DNA of 21,959 nt from positions 1-21,959 of the forward strand of contig UQLD01000029.1 of NCBI GenBank assembly GCA_900541855.1, given 5' to 3'. Origin of the DNA: an uncultured Collinsella sp. GTDB taxonomy: Bacteria; Actinomycetota; Coriobacteriia; Coriobacteriales; Coriobacteriaceae. Positions 7,605 to 15,476 of the stretch are shown here, piece after piece; within the stretch, counting starts at the first letter, position 1; every line of letters starts with the position of its first letter. The notes beneath the pieces were generated by a model that saw only the letters and a list, made by a program, of their open reading frames with translations, was not told where the DNA came from and did no database searches. The position numbers and the translations under genes were made by a program.

Positions 7605-7780
7605 ACTGCGGAAAGCGCATCCCAGAATGAGCGTCCAACATGGGACATGGTTTCCCTTGAGGGCCTCAACCGGAAAATGCATCCCGGAATGTTGCCGGAA
7701 AGTGGAACGTAGTTTCCCAAACAGGCCGTGCGCGGAAAGTGCATCTCGCTATCGAACTTCAAAGCGGGATGCATTTTCCG
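7605..7780. repeat. Tandem repeat with a 62-bp period (two full units and a partial one)
   Basis: Units begin at 7609, 7671 and 7733, exactly 62 bp apart. Each starts CGGAAA followed by a GCATC block; the first two share GTTTCCC about 40 nt in. The third is about 48 nt and ends in the inverse motif GCGGGATGCATTTTCCG (7764-7780), complementary to its own start and, for 16 bp, to the start of unit two (7671). The lead-in 7605-7621 is identical to 160-176 in R1, linking this array to the palindromic repeat family. No coding potential is evident. Confidence 0.7.
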
Positions 7781-7810
7781 TGCCAGCAGTTCCGGGCAGC
7801 CAGAGACCAC

Positions 7811-7846
7811 TCATTTAAGTCTGTCCCCAACGACTACCCAATGACT
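7811..7846. repeat. Palindromic repeat fragment R3
   Basis: TCATTTAAGTCTGTCCCCAA at 7811-7830 is identical to 5945-5964 in R2, and is followed by CGACTACCCAATGACTAG, which resembles the complement of the repeat's GGGTAGTCATTGG arm. The fragment runs into the stop codon of the C39-like peptidase gene at 7845. Confidence 0.65.
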
Positions 7847-8846
7847 AGTAGTAGGCCCACATGGCTTCGACTTCGTTGAGGACCTCTACGACGCCCCAGC
7901 GGCGGGCGCTGCGGCTGGCCGAGTTGGGGTCGTAGACGCCAATCTGGTCGGCATCGTCGATGCCGTAGAGCACGATGTAGTGGCCTACGTTGGTAAACGT
8001 ACCGGGGCGCACTGCGGCGATGACGGGCGCACCCGAGCGAAGTGCTTGGGTAATCGATTCGCGATCGTTATAGAGCTGTGTTCCGTTGAGCCCCAGCTGC
8101 CACGCACCGCCTGTCATAAACGACCACTCGGTGGCACCGGTGGGGGCGTAGTTGCCGACTTCGGCCAGTGCGCATATATCGACCGGCGTCTTATCGGTGT
8201 GGCCGGTCTTAAAGATATAGACCATGGTGAGGCAGGTGGGACCGCAAGCGTTTTCGCGAATAGTGCCGCCGGCATAGGGCAGTTCCGACCATGCGGGGTC
8301 AATTTGGTAGATGTGGGGCATGGTGCCGGCCTGCCATTGCGAGCGTGGGGTCGAGAACGCAAAGGAGTAACCGGGCGCGACGGGAGCTTTAAGCAGCTTG
8401 TCCTCGGCAATGGGCTCAAGACCGGCTGATCCGTGGGAGATACAGGATCCCAAAAACACAAAGACGAGGCAGGCGGCGATGGAGCAAAGCGCAAGACGTA
8501 GGCGGCGGGCCGGAAGCGTGTGGCTTGTGGTGTGCGACGCGGGGTGAGGGGCGGAATTGCCGCGATCGCGTTGAGGTCGCGAAAAGGAGCGCTTAACGTA
8601 GTAGTCGGTCTTACGGCGATCGTAGCGGCGTGGCTGCGATGTGTCGGTCTGGCGTTGGCGTGTGCTCGTACTCACGCGGTCTGACTGATGCACGGTACGG
8701 CTTTGTTGCCGCGAAGAAGCCCCGGGCTGCTCTTGGGGGCGCTGCGAGTTGTCGTTGTCGGAGGTGTTTCTGGGCGTTGGCGTGGTGCGGCCGGCAAGGC
8801 GCACACTTTGTGGCCGTTGGTCGCCGTCATTGTATCCGTATGCCAT
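7845..8846 (-). CDS. Membrane-anchored C39-like cysteine peptidase
   Basis: The 333-residue protein has three parts. Residues 1-112 are polar, rich in Arg, Gln, Ser and Thr and probably disordered. Residues 116-136 form one hydrophobic segment. Residues 170-333 look like a papain-like C39_2 domain, with Cys201 (NACGPTCLTMV), His289 (GHYIVLYGID) and Asp306 (VYDPNS) as the likely triad. The catalytic part is probably outside the cell with a basic cytoplasmic tail. LGSC at 132-135 resembles a lipobox, but the long leader makes a normal lipoprotein signal unlikely. The ATG at 8846 has AAGGTG upstream; a GTG at 8855 is the alternative start. The substrate is unknown: peptide processing or cell-wall peptide cleavage are both possible. 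The gene stands alone, with no transporter or bacteriocin gene beside it. Confidence 0.75.
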   Translation of the reverse strand: MAYGYNDGDQRPQSVRLAGRTTPTPRNTSDNDNSQRPQEQPGASSRQQSRTVHQSDRVSTSTRQRQTDTSQPRRYDRRKTDYYVKRSFSRPQRDRGNSAPHPASHTTSHTLPARRLRLALCSIAACLVFVFLGSCISHGSAGLEPIAEDKLLKAPVAPGYSFAFSTPRSQWQAGTMPHIYQIDPAWSELPYAGGTIRENACGPTCLTMVYIFKTGHTDKTPVDICALAEVGNYAPTGATEWSFMTGGAWQLGLNGTQLYNDRESITQALRSGAPVIAAVRPGTFTNVGHYIVLYGIDDADQIGVYDPNSASRSARRWGVVEVLNEVEAMWAYY

Positions 8847-8855
8847 TCGAATCAC

Positions 8856-9201
8856 CTTGCCTCATGTGTAACTCGTCTATCCTACATAAAAAGATGCACG
8901 ACACATGGGTATGTGCGCCAAAAGCCTGACAAATGGTATGAACGTTGCCGCGCCGCGCGCCAAGCGTCACAGCAACAGGTATTCAAAAGCAGACAAGATG
9001 AAAGCGTCCAAGACGAATGACGTCTCCCGCCGTTCGTCCCAAAAACGGCGCCGCTCGTTTTGCAGTTCTGCCTTCGGTCGAGCTGCGAGCGGCGCTGCTG
9101 TGCCAAGGCCGTATCTTAAAGCCACGAAATAAAAGTGCGCGGCAAAACAGGCCGTGCAAGGGGTGACGCCAGGGGGCGTCAAAAAGGAAAGGAGGGGAAC
9201 A
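8856..9201. other. Intergenic region between divergent genes with a long hairpin
   Basis: This 346-nt gap separates the minus-strand peptidase from the plus-strand permease, so it should hold both promoters, though I see no convincing -35/-10 pair. The notable element is 9048-9095: GCGCCGCTCG (9048-9057) pairs perfectly with 9086-9095, and CAGTTC pairs with GAGCTG inside, capped by GCC-TTC-GGT. A shorter GACGCC/GGCGTC hairpin lies about 20 nt before the permease ribosome binding site. I recognise no riboswitch or T-box. Confidence 0.4.
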
Positions 9202-10653
9202 ATGGCGGACAAGAACGCAGAAGTTGCAGTCGAGGATAACGGCGGCATGAAGAAAACGCTTTCGCTCTGGAACTTCTTCACCATCGGTTTCGGTGCCATC
9301 ATCGGTACCGGTTGGGTTCTGCAGGTCGGCGACTGGATGGTCGTGGGCGGCGGTCCCGTTCCCGCTATGATCGCATTCCTCTTGGGTGCAATCTTCCTCG
9401 TGCCCGTCGGAGCTGTTTTCGGTGAGCTCACGGCTGCTATCCCCATCTCGGGCGGCATCGTCGAGTATGTCGATCGTAGCTTTGGTCGTACGCTGAGCTA
9501 CATCACCGGATGGCTTTTGGCCCTGGGCAACGGCATCCTGTGCCCGTGGGAGGCCATCGCCATTTCGACCCTCGTGTCCGAGATGTTCGGTAGCCTGCCC
9601 GGTCTTGAGTGGCTGCGCGCCGTCAAGCTCTACACCATCCTGGGCGCCGACGTCTACCTGTTCCCGACGCTGATCGCGCTCGGCTTTGCAGTCTACGTCA
9701 TCTTCCTCAATTTCCGCGGTGCCAGCTCGGCCGCCAAGCTCCAAGCCTTCCTGACCAAGGCCCTGCTCTGCGGTATGCTGCTCGCCATGGGCGTCTCGCT
9801 GTTCACCGGCTCGCCGGACAACGCCATGCCCGTGTTCTCCCAGGTCGCCGGCGCTGGCGGCGGTAAGGCCGCCACCGAGGGCACCAACCTGTTCGCCGGC
9901 ATCGTGTCGGTACTGGTTCTGACCCCGTTCTTCTACGCCGGTTTCGACACCATTCCTCAGCAGGCTGAGGAAGCAGCCGAGGGCCTCAACTGGAACAAGT
10001 TCGGCAAGATCATCTCCCTGGCCCTGCTGGCCGCCGGCGGCTTCTACATGGTCTGCATCTACTCGTTCGGCACCATCCTCGACTGGCATGAGTTCGTTAA
10101 GAGCCCGGTTCCCGCGCTCGCCTGCCTCAAGGGCATCAACATGCTCCTGTACCTGGCCATGCTCGTCATCGCCACGCTTGGACCCATGGGCCCGATGAAC
10201 TCCTTCTACGGCGCCACGAGCCGCATCATGCTCGCCATGGGCCGCAAGGGCCAGCTGCCCGAGCAGTTCGCCGAGGTCGACCCCAAGTCCGGCGCCCCCA
10301 AGCTCGCCTGCGTCGTCCTGGGTGTCATCACCGTCGTCGGTCCGTTCCTGGGCAAGAACATGCTCATCCCTCTGACCAACGTGTCGGCTCTCGCCTTCAT
10401 CTTCTCCTGCGGCATGGTCGCCCTCGCTTGCCTGCGCATGCGCTTCACCGAGCCCGACCTGCCTCGTCCCTACGAGGTGCCCGGCGGCAAGTTTGGCATC
10501 GGCCTCGCTATCGCTGCCTGCGCTATCATCATCGGCCTGCTCGTGATTCCGTTCTCTCCTGCCTCTCTCAACATGGTGGAGTGGAGCATCGTGATCGGCT
10601 GGCTGGCCGTCGGCCTGGCTCTCATGGCCTTCACCAATTCCCGGAAAAAGTAA
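9202..10653 (+). CDS. APC-superfamily amino acid permease
   Basis: The 483-residue membrane protein has about twelve hydrophobic segments and the first-helix signature FFTIGFGAIIGTGW of amino acid-polyamine-organocation transporters, which move amino acids or related amines with protons or by exchange. GELTAAIPISGGIVEYVDRSFG is the conserved second-to-third helix region. The start at 9202 follows AAAGGAGGG; an in-frame upstream GTG adds residues without family character. Codon use is strongly biased to C-ending codons, more than in the PTS or kinase genes, suggesting high expression. The amidohydrolase follows after 131 nt with no terminator between, so the pair probably forms an operon that imports and then hydrolyses one compound. 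The substrate cannot be named from sequence. Confidence 0.88.
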   Translation: MADKNAEVAVEDNGGMKKTLSLWNFFTIGFGAIIGTGWVLQVGDWMVVGGGPVPAMIAFLLGAIFLVPVGAVFGELTAAIPISGGIVEYVDRSFGRTLSYITGWLLALGNGILCPWEAIAISTLVSEMFGSLPGLEWLRAVKLYTILGADVYLFPTLIALGFAVYVIFLNFRGASSAAKLQAFLTKALLCGMLLAMGVSLFTGSPDNAMPVFSQVAGAGGGKAATEGTNLFAGIVSVLVLTPFFYAGFDTIPQQAEEAAEGLNWNKFGKIISLALLAAGGFYMVCIYSFGTILDWHEFVKSPVPALACLKGINMLLYLAMLVIATLGPMGPMNSFYGATSRIMLAMGRKGQLPEQFAEVDPKSGAPKLACVVLGVITVVGPFLGKNMLIPLTNVSALAFIFSCGMVALACLRMRFTEPDLPRPYEVPGGKFGIGLAIAACAIIIGLLVIPFSPASLNMVEWSIVIGWLAVGLALMAFTNSRKK

Positions 10654-10784
10654 CGCCGAGCCGGGGCGGATCAGGCGCGCGGGACCCTCTCTTCCGCGCA
10701 CCGAACCCGGCACCACTTGGGTAGCTTTGTGAGGCCTTAACCCAACTCGGCCTCGCCCACTATATGGATCCATAAGGAGGAACC

Positions 10785-12062
10785 ATGTCCACTAAGTATG
10801 CAATCGTTGGCGGCAAGCTCATCGACGGTACCGGCGCCGAGCCGGTCGAGAACTCCCTCGTTCTCGTCGACGACAACGGCAAGATCGAGTACGCCGGTGC
10901 CATGCAGGACCTTCCCGAGGGCGTTGAGGTCATCGACGCCGCCGGCAAGACCGTCCTTCCCGGCCTGATCGACACCCACCTGCACTTCTCGGGCAACTTG
11001 ACCGACGATGACACCGACTGGGTCATGCAGCCGCTCCTCGAGAAGCAGGCCGTCGCCGTCAAGCAGGCCTACGACTGCCTCACCCACGGCCTCACCACCG
11101 TCTGCGAGATCGGCCGCTTTGGTATCCAGATCCGTGACTGCATCGACAAGGGCGTCTTCAAGGGCCCGCGCGTTCTGGCCACCGGCCTTGGCTTCTGCCG
11201 CGTTGCCGGCCACGGCGACTCCCACCACTGCAGCCAGGAGCTCAACAAGGAATCGCACCCCTGGGGCGATCAGGTCGACGGTCCTTGGGATCTGCGCAAG
11301 GCCGTCCGTCGTCGCCTGCGCGAGAACCCCGATGCCATCAAGATCTGGGCTACCGGTGGCGGCATCTGGCGCTGGGACTCCGGCCGCGACCAGCACTACT
11401 GCTCCGAGGAGATTCAGGCCGTGGTCGAAGAGGCCAAGATGGTCGGCATCCCCGTGTGGAGCCACTGCTACAACAACCACGCCGCTGCCTACGATTCCGT
11501 TCGCTTTGGCTGCGAGCAGCTGATTCACGGCTTCGATATCGATGAGCGCACCATGGACCTCATGGCCGAGCAGGGCACCTTCTTCACCCCGACGATCGCT
11601 TTCCTGCCCACCTGGTACGCCACCTATCCGCCCGTCTACGTCCCCGAGCTGCACGACAAGTACGAGGGCACCCTGGTCGAGAAGGAGCTGCAGCGCAACT
11701 ACGACTGCCTGCGCGAGGCCAAGAAGCGCGGCGTCGTCATGACGATCGGCTCCGACTCCTTCTCCTTCGTCACCCCGTACGGCACCTGCTCCATCGAGGA
11801 GATGTACGAGTTCGTCGACAAGATCGGCTTCACCCCGGTCGAGACCATCACCTGCGCCACCCTCAACGGTGCCAAGATGTGCCACATCGAGGACGAGACC
11901 GGTTCTATCGAGGCCGGCAAGTGCGCCGACCTGCTGGTCGTCAACGGTGACGTCGCCGCCGACATCCACGTGCTCAACACCGACAACATGGACGTCATCA
12001 TGAAGGACGGCTGGATCGTCGAGGCTGGCACTTTTGGTGAGGCTAACAAATACAGCGCCTAA
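10785..12062 (+). CDS. Metal-dependent amidohydrolase, imidazolonepropionase/Xaa-dipeptidase-like
   Basis: The 425-residue enzyme of the amidohydrolase superfamily combines a small N-terminal beta domain that closes with the C-terminus (about 1-58 and 370-425) and a TIM barrel. The metal ligands are visible: His65 and His67 (DTHLHF), Lys186 (IKIWATGG), likely the carboxylated bridging lysine, His227 (SHCYN), His248 (IHGFD) and Asp324 (GSDSF). This set fits the COG1228 branch that includes Xaa-Pro, Xaa-Arg and Xaa-Lys dipeptidases, and it does not look like true HutI. No signal peptide is present, so it acts in the cytoplasm. AAGGAGGA precedes the start. Codon bias is as strong as in the adjoining permease, supporting joint high expression. 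The reaction is probably hydrolysis of an amide or dipeptide bond; the substrate is unknown. Confidence 0.85.
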   Translation: MSTKYAIVGGKLIDGTGAEPVENSLVLVDDNGKIEYAGAMQDLPEGVEVIDAAGKTVLPGLIDTHLHFSGNLTDDDTDWVMQPLLEKQAVAVKQAYDCLTHGLTTVCEIGRFGIQIRDCIDKGVFKGPRVLATGLGFCRVAGHGDSHHCSQELNKESHPWGDQVDGPWDLRKAVRRRLRENPDAIKIWATGGGIWRWDSGRDQHYCSEEIQAVVEEAKMVGIPVWSHCYNNHAAAYDSVRFGCEQLIHGFDIDERTMDLMAEQGTFFTPTIAFLPTWYATYPPVYVPELHDKYEGTLVEKELQRNYDCLREAKKRGVVMTIGSDSFSFVTPYGTCSIEEMYEFVDKIGFTPVETITCATLNGAKMCHIEDETGSIEAGKCADLLVVNGDVAADIHVLNTDNMDVIMKDGWIVEAGTFGEANKYSA

Positions 12063-12120
12063 GATACCGTTTGTCGATGGCTTGATGTAAAACACAGTTT
12101 TTGATTGCATAATGCAATGG

Positions 12121-12144
12121 AGAGGGTCGCTTGCGGCCCTCTTT
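12121..12144 (+). terminator. Terminator after the permease-amidohydrolase pair
   Basis: A 9-bp stem with one G-U pair (12121-12129 with 12134-12142) and a CTTG loop is followed by TTTATT. It lies 59 nt after the amidohydrolase stop and 30 nt before the kinase start. Because a CATAAT (12108-12113) lies just upstream, it could also sit in the kinase leader. Confidence 0.65.
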
Positions 12145-12173
12145 ATTGCTATGGGTGCTACGGACAAGAGGGG

Positions 12174-13565
12174 ATGACGGTGGATTTAAACAGGCTGATT
12201 CTGGGCAAGAGCTACAACTCTACCAAGGTCTTTCGTACGGCCCAGCATGTGGTTCAGGCCATCCTGCTCGGTATTGTCGTTCCGGCGCTTATCCTGCTGC
12301 TTATCTGGGATTTAACCGATAATCCCAATCCCGTTCCGGGCGTTGTCGTTATTGCCGGCCTGGTCATGCTGTGCTTCTTTTTCTCGTATGTCTTTGTGGT
12401 CCCCGACGACCTCACATCGAGCGCAACCGACCGTACGCTCGCCATCGCATCAAAAATATTCGCCTACACGTCGCGCGGCCTTACGCCCGAAGCGGCCCTG
12501 GGCGCCTCTAAAATTATCCTGTCCGAGACCATCGCCTCTGCCATCTGCTTTACCGATGGCAAACAGGTGTTGGCAAGCTGGGGCGAGGACTCGGCAAAGT
12601 GCCCTGCCGGCACCCCGGTTGTGCTCAAGACCACGCTCAACGTGATCGAGTCCGGCGAGCAGAGTGTATTTTCGCGCGACGCCTCCAATGAGACGGGAGG
12701 CTATTTTCCCCGCCTGCGCGCCGGCATTGTCGCGCCGCTTACCGTGCGCGGGCATTGCGTGGGTACGCTCGAGCTGTACTATCCCCGCCTGAGCAGCATC
12801 GATATGCGCCAGACGGCGTTGGCCTCGGGTTTTGCCGATCTCATCTCCACGCAGCTCGCCAGCTTTGAGCTCGAGCGCCAGGACGAGCTCACAGCCCGCG
12901 TGGAGCTTCGGGCCCTGCAGTCGCAGGTCGACCCGCATTTTCTGTTCAACACCATTAGCACGATCGTGTCGCTCGTTCGAACCGAGCCCGACAAGGCGCG
13001 ATCGCTGCTCATCGATTTTTCCAATTACTATCGTCAGACGCTTTCTGACTCCGATACGCTCACCACGCTCGAGCACGAGGTGGAACAGGGCACTCGTTAT
13101 ATCAATCTTATGCAGGCCCGGTATGGCGACGGCCGTCTGCGCGTCTCGGTCGATATCGACTTTGAGGTGCGCGACAGCCTGGTGCCGCCGTTTATCTTGC
13201 AGCCGTTGCTCGAAAACTGCATCAAGCACGCGCAGCGCGAGACCGAGCCGCTTTCTATTCATGTTAGGGCTTTCGAGACCGATGACGGTTTGGAGATCAT
13301 CGTCGAGGACGATGGCATCGGTATGAGCGAAGAGGTCTGCGCGCATCTGTTTGAGCAACATCGCCGAGAGGAGCCCGAGAGCGTTACCGCCGACGGCTCC
13401 GTCAAGCGAGGTTGCGGCCTGGCGCTCTTCAACGTGCTTCAGCGCATCCATTTCTTTTACGGAGAAGATTCCGGCATGCGCGTGAAGTCCCAGGAGGGCG
13501 TGGGAACGCAGGTCATCGTCGAGCTGAACGGCGAGCCGCATGAGCCGGCGCCGTTGACGGCGTAG
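12174..13565 (+). CDS. LytS-like sensor histidine kinase with GAF-like domain (first system)
   Basis: The 463-residue membrane kinase has two hydrophobic segments (about 26-46 and 55-76), a GAF-like region (about 85-235) and a His_kinase domain whose phospho-acceptor is His255 (QVDPHFLFNT). A C-terminal ATPase domain follows, with the N box LLENCIKHA and the G box DDGIGM. This is the LytS/YpdA/BtsS class that partners LytTR regulators; here the usual multi-helix sensor is reduced to two helices, so sensing probably rests with the GAF-like part. The start is ambiguous: ATG at 12174 lies hard against AAGAGGGG, and GTG at 12180 has better spacing. A still longer frame from 12105 would run through the terminator hairpin. 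The partner regulator follows after 38 nt. Confidence 0.88.
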   Translation: MTVDLNRLILGKSYNSTKVFRTAQHVVQAILLGIVVPALILLLIWDLTDNPNPVPGVVVIAGLVMLCFFFSYVFVVPDDLTSSATDRTLAIASKIFAYTSRGLTPEAALGASKIILSETIASAICFTDGKQVLASWGEDSAKCPAGTPVVLKTTLNVIESGEQSVFSRDASNETGGYFPRLRAGIVAPLTVRGHCVGTLELYYPRLSSIDMRQTALASGFADLISTQLASFELERQDELTARVELRALQSQVDPHFLFNTISTIVSLVRTEPDKARSLLIDFSNYYRQTLSDSDTLTTLEHEVEQGTRYINLMQARYGDGRLRVSVDIDFEVRDSLVPPFILQPLLENCIKHAQRETEPLSIHVRAFETDDGLEIIVEDDGIGMSEEVCAHLFEQHRREEPESVTADGSVKRGCGLALFNVLQRIHFFYGEDSGMRVKSQEGVGTQVIVELNGEPHEPAPLTA

Positions 13566-13603
13566 CACGCGGTTGGATTGAGAGAAAAAGAGGGGAAGCA
13601 CAT

Positions 13604-14338
13604 ATGTCCGAAGGCTGGAACATCTTGGTGGTTGATGACGAGCCTCCCATTAGGGCTGAGCTACGCTATCTGTTGGAAAAGGATATGCGTGTGGGTCAGA
13701 TTGCCGAGGCGGGCAATGTCACCGAGGCCGTGGAGTCGATTCTCTCGAACAAGCCCAACGTGTTGTTTTTGGACATCACGATGCCCGGCCGCTCGGGAAT
13801 TGAGCTTGCCGAGACGCTGCAGAACCTAAAGACGCCGCCGGTCGTGGTGTTTGTGACGGCATTTGCCGAGTATGCGGCCGATGCCTATAACCTCGATGCC
13901 GTCGATTACATCGTCAAGCCGGTCGAGGACGCACGCCTGTCAAAGGCACTCGACAAGATCGAGGCAGCCTTGGGTGCCCGTCGTGTTATCCACGCTCCGC
14001 GCCAGCCTTTGCGTCTGACGGTGGACCGCGGGGGCAAAAAGGTGTTCATTCCCGCCGCAGACGTCTGCTACTTTGAGGCGCGCGCCGATTTTTGCAACGC
14101 CATCTGCGCCGAGGGAACGTACCTGATCAATGAGTCGATCTCTTCGCTCGAGCGTCGCTTGGGCTCCGAGGGCTTTATTCGCGTTCATCGCAGCTATCTG
14201 GTCAATTTGGAAGACGTGCACAATGTTGAGATTGGCTCCACGGGGTTGATGGAGCTCAGGCTTGACCGCGTGAGCTCGACGGTGCCGGTGTCCCGTCGTC
14301 GTGCCGCCGAGGTCAAGTCGCACCTGGGGCTTGCGTAA
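13604..14338 (+). CDS. LytTR-family response regulator (first system)
   Basis: The 244-residue regulator has an N-terminal receiver domain with the acidic pair Asp11-Asp12, phospho-acceptor Asp57 (LFLDITMPG), Thr85 and Lys105 (VKPVE). It is joined by a short linker to a LytTR DNA-binding domain (about 130-244; FIRVHRSYLVNLEDV is characteristic). Phosphorylated LytTR regulators bind paired 9-bp direct repeats near promoters. AAAGAGGGG upstream of the start is a strong ribosome binding site. It is surely the partner of the kinase directly upstream. Targets are unknown; adjacent genes are the natural first candidates. It is a paralogue of the regulator at 19508. Confidence 0.92.
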   Translation: MSEGWNILVVDDEPPIRAELRYLLEKDMRVGQIAEAGNVTEAVESILSNKPNVLFLDITMPGRSGIELAETLQNLKTPPVVVFVTAFAEYAADAYNLDAVDYIVKPVEDARLSKALDKIEAALGARRVIHAPRQPLRLTVDRGGKKVFIPAADVCYFEARADFCNAICAEGTYLINESISSLERRLGSEGFIRVHRSYLVNLEDVHNVEIGSTGLMELRLDRVSSTVPVSRRRAAEVKSHLGLA

Positions 14339-14371
14339 GAGGCTTGCGTGTCGTCGTTTACCATCGCAGGT

Positions 14372-14398
14372 TTGGCATGGGCGCGCGGTGGGCATAAT
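14372..14398 (+). promoter_or_regulatory. Possible promoter of the phospholipase C-like gene
   Basis: TTGGCA (14372-14377) and CATAAT (14393-14398) resemble a sigma-70-type promoter, but the spacer is only 15 nt, which is short. It lies 33 nt before the start codon, in the gap after the response regulator gene. Confidence 0.35.
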
Positions 14399-14430
14399 GG
14401 GTGGCATCGAATGAAATGGAAAGGATCATT

Positions 14431-15375
14431 ATGCCCGCGCTTATCACCCATCATCTGTTTGGCGAGGAAAGCATCGACCGTCTTCCGCAGGGCGTCATCA
14501 CGTCCGATGAAGAGCGCATTGCCTTTATCTTGGGCAACCAAGGCCCCGACCCGTTTTTCTTTCACATTCTGACACCGCGTGTTTCCGACTGCACGCTGCT
14601 GGCGCAGGTCATGCATCGGTCGCGCATGTCTCGCCAGTTCGCGTGCCTGCGCGACGGCGTGTCGCATCTGCTGCCGCGCGACGCCAGCTTGGGTCGCGCC
14701 TTTGCGCTGGGCCTGCTGTCTCATTACGTGCTCGACCGCAACGCCCATCCTTTTGTCTATGAGCAGCAGTTTGGCATCGTGGAGTCCGATTCAGAGCTTG
14801 AGGATTCGAGCAGTCAGGTTCATGCCGTGATCGAGAGCGACCTGGATGTACTGATGCTGCAGCTTAAACGCGCCGGCGCTACGGTCGACGATTACCCGCC
14901 GGCGGGCGAGATCGTCACCACCGATCGCATCAATCGCGTGGCCGGCGTGCTGATGAGCTATGTTGCCGGACGCGTGTACGGCATTGACATTCCGGCGGGG
15001 GAGTACGGTGCTGCCGTTGCCAATATGCAGCGACTTTACCGCGCGATTGAGCCGGCCGGCTCCGCAAAGACGCGCGCGATCTCGCTGGTTGAGGGCTTGG
15101 TGCACGACTACTCGCTGCTCGATGGCCTTGCCCATCGCGTGACGACGGAGCTGCCCGAGCGCACCGGTAACCTGGGCCATCTGACATGGAAGAATCCCTT
15201 TACCGACGAGGTCTCGAACGAGAGTTTCCCCGAGGTCTTTGATCGCGCGCTGGTCGATTACGAGTGCACGGTCGCACGTTTTATCGAGACCGGTGACATG
15301 GATGCCGTGACCAGTCACGTCAACTACAGCGGTCGCGCGCTCAATGCCGATGAGGAGTTCGACCGCGAGGAATAG
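14431..15375 (+). CDS. Zinc-dependent phospholipase C family protein
   Basis: The 314-residue all-helical protein is related to the zinc-dependent phospholipase C/S1-P1 nuclease fold. Candidate metal ligands appear in the family order: His7 and His8 (ITHHLFG), Asp40 (NQGPDPFFF), His62 (VMHRSR), His98 and Asp102 (SHYVLDRNAHPF, with His106), and His131 with Glu135 (HAVIESDLD). It has no signal peptide, unlike secreted phospholipases, so it probably acts inside the cell; its substrate in such bacteria is unknown. GGAAAGGA five nt upstream supports the ATG at 14431 over the in-frame GTG 30 nt earlier. It stands between the first two-component system and the MFS gene. Confidence 0.8.
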   Translation: MPALITHHLFGEESIDRLPQGVITSDEERIAFILGNQGPDPFFFHILTPRVSDCTLLAQVMHRSRMSRQFACLRDGVSHLLPRDASLGRAFALGLLSHYVLDRNAHPFVYEQQFGIVESDSELEDSSSQVHAVIESDLDVLMLQLKRAGATVDDYPPAGEIVTTDRINRVAGVLMSYVAGRVYGIDIPAGEYGAAVANMQRLYRAIEPAGSAKTRAISLVEGLVHDYSLLDGLAHRVTTELPERTGNLGHLTWKNPFTDEVSNESFPEVFDRALVDYECTVARFIETGDMDAVTSHVNYSGRALNADEEFDREE

Positions 15376-15476
15376 GGCCCGTGCGTGCCCCTTTGCCGAA
15401 TCCTTACCGGCGGTTCTGGACAATTGGGGTACGATGAACTAACTGCATATCGGGCGAATACGAAGGGTCCCTGTCC

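Noticed and set aside
7605..7780. CRISPR array in the 62-bp tandem repeat
   Set aside because: The conserved blocks are short and imperfect, there are fewer than three full units, and no cas gene is present.
8983..10773. Minus-strand open frame of 596 codons opposite the permease
   Set aside because: Its composition (Gly, Glu, Asp, His rich) is that of a complement of a membrane-protein gene, and no domain or ribosome binding site supports it.
12066..12102. Possible LytTR binding repeats (ACCGTTTGT and ACAGTTTTT) before the first kinase
   Set aside because: The second copy deviates from the consensus and the 28-nt start-to-start distance does not fit the usual 21-22 nt.
10737..12167. Minus-strand open frame of 476 codons opposite the amidohydrolase
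   Set aside because: Antisense to a gene with complete metal ligands; its Val/Asp/Gly/Leu repeats come from the complement of biased codons.
12105..12173. Upstream start for the first histidine kinase
   Set aside because: It would translate through the terminator hairpin at 12121-12142 and lacks a ribosome binding site.
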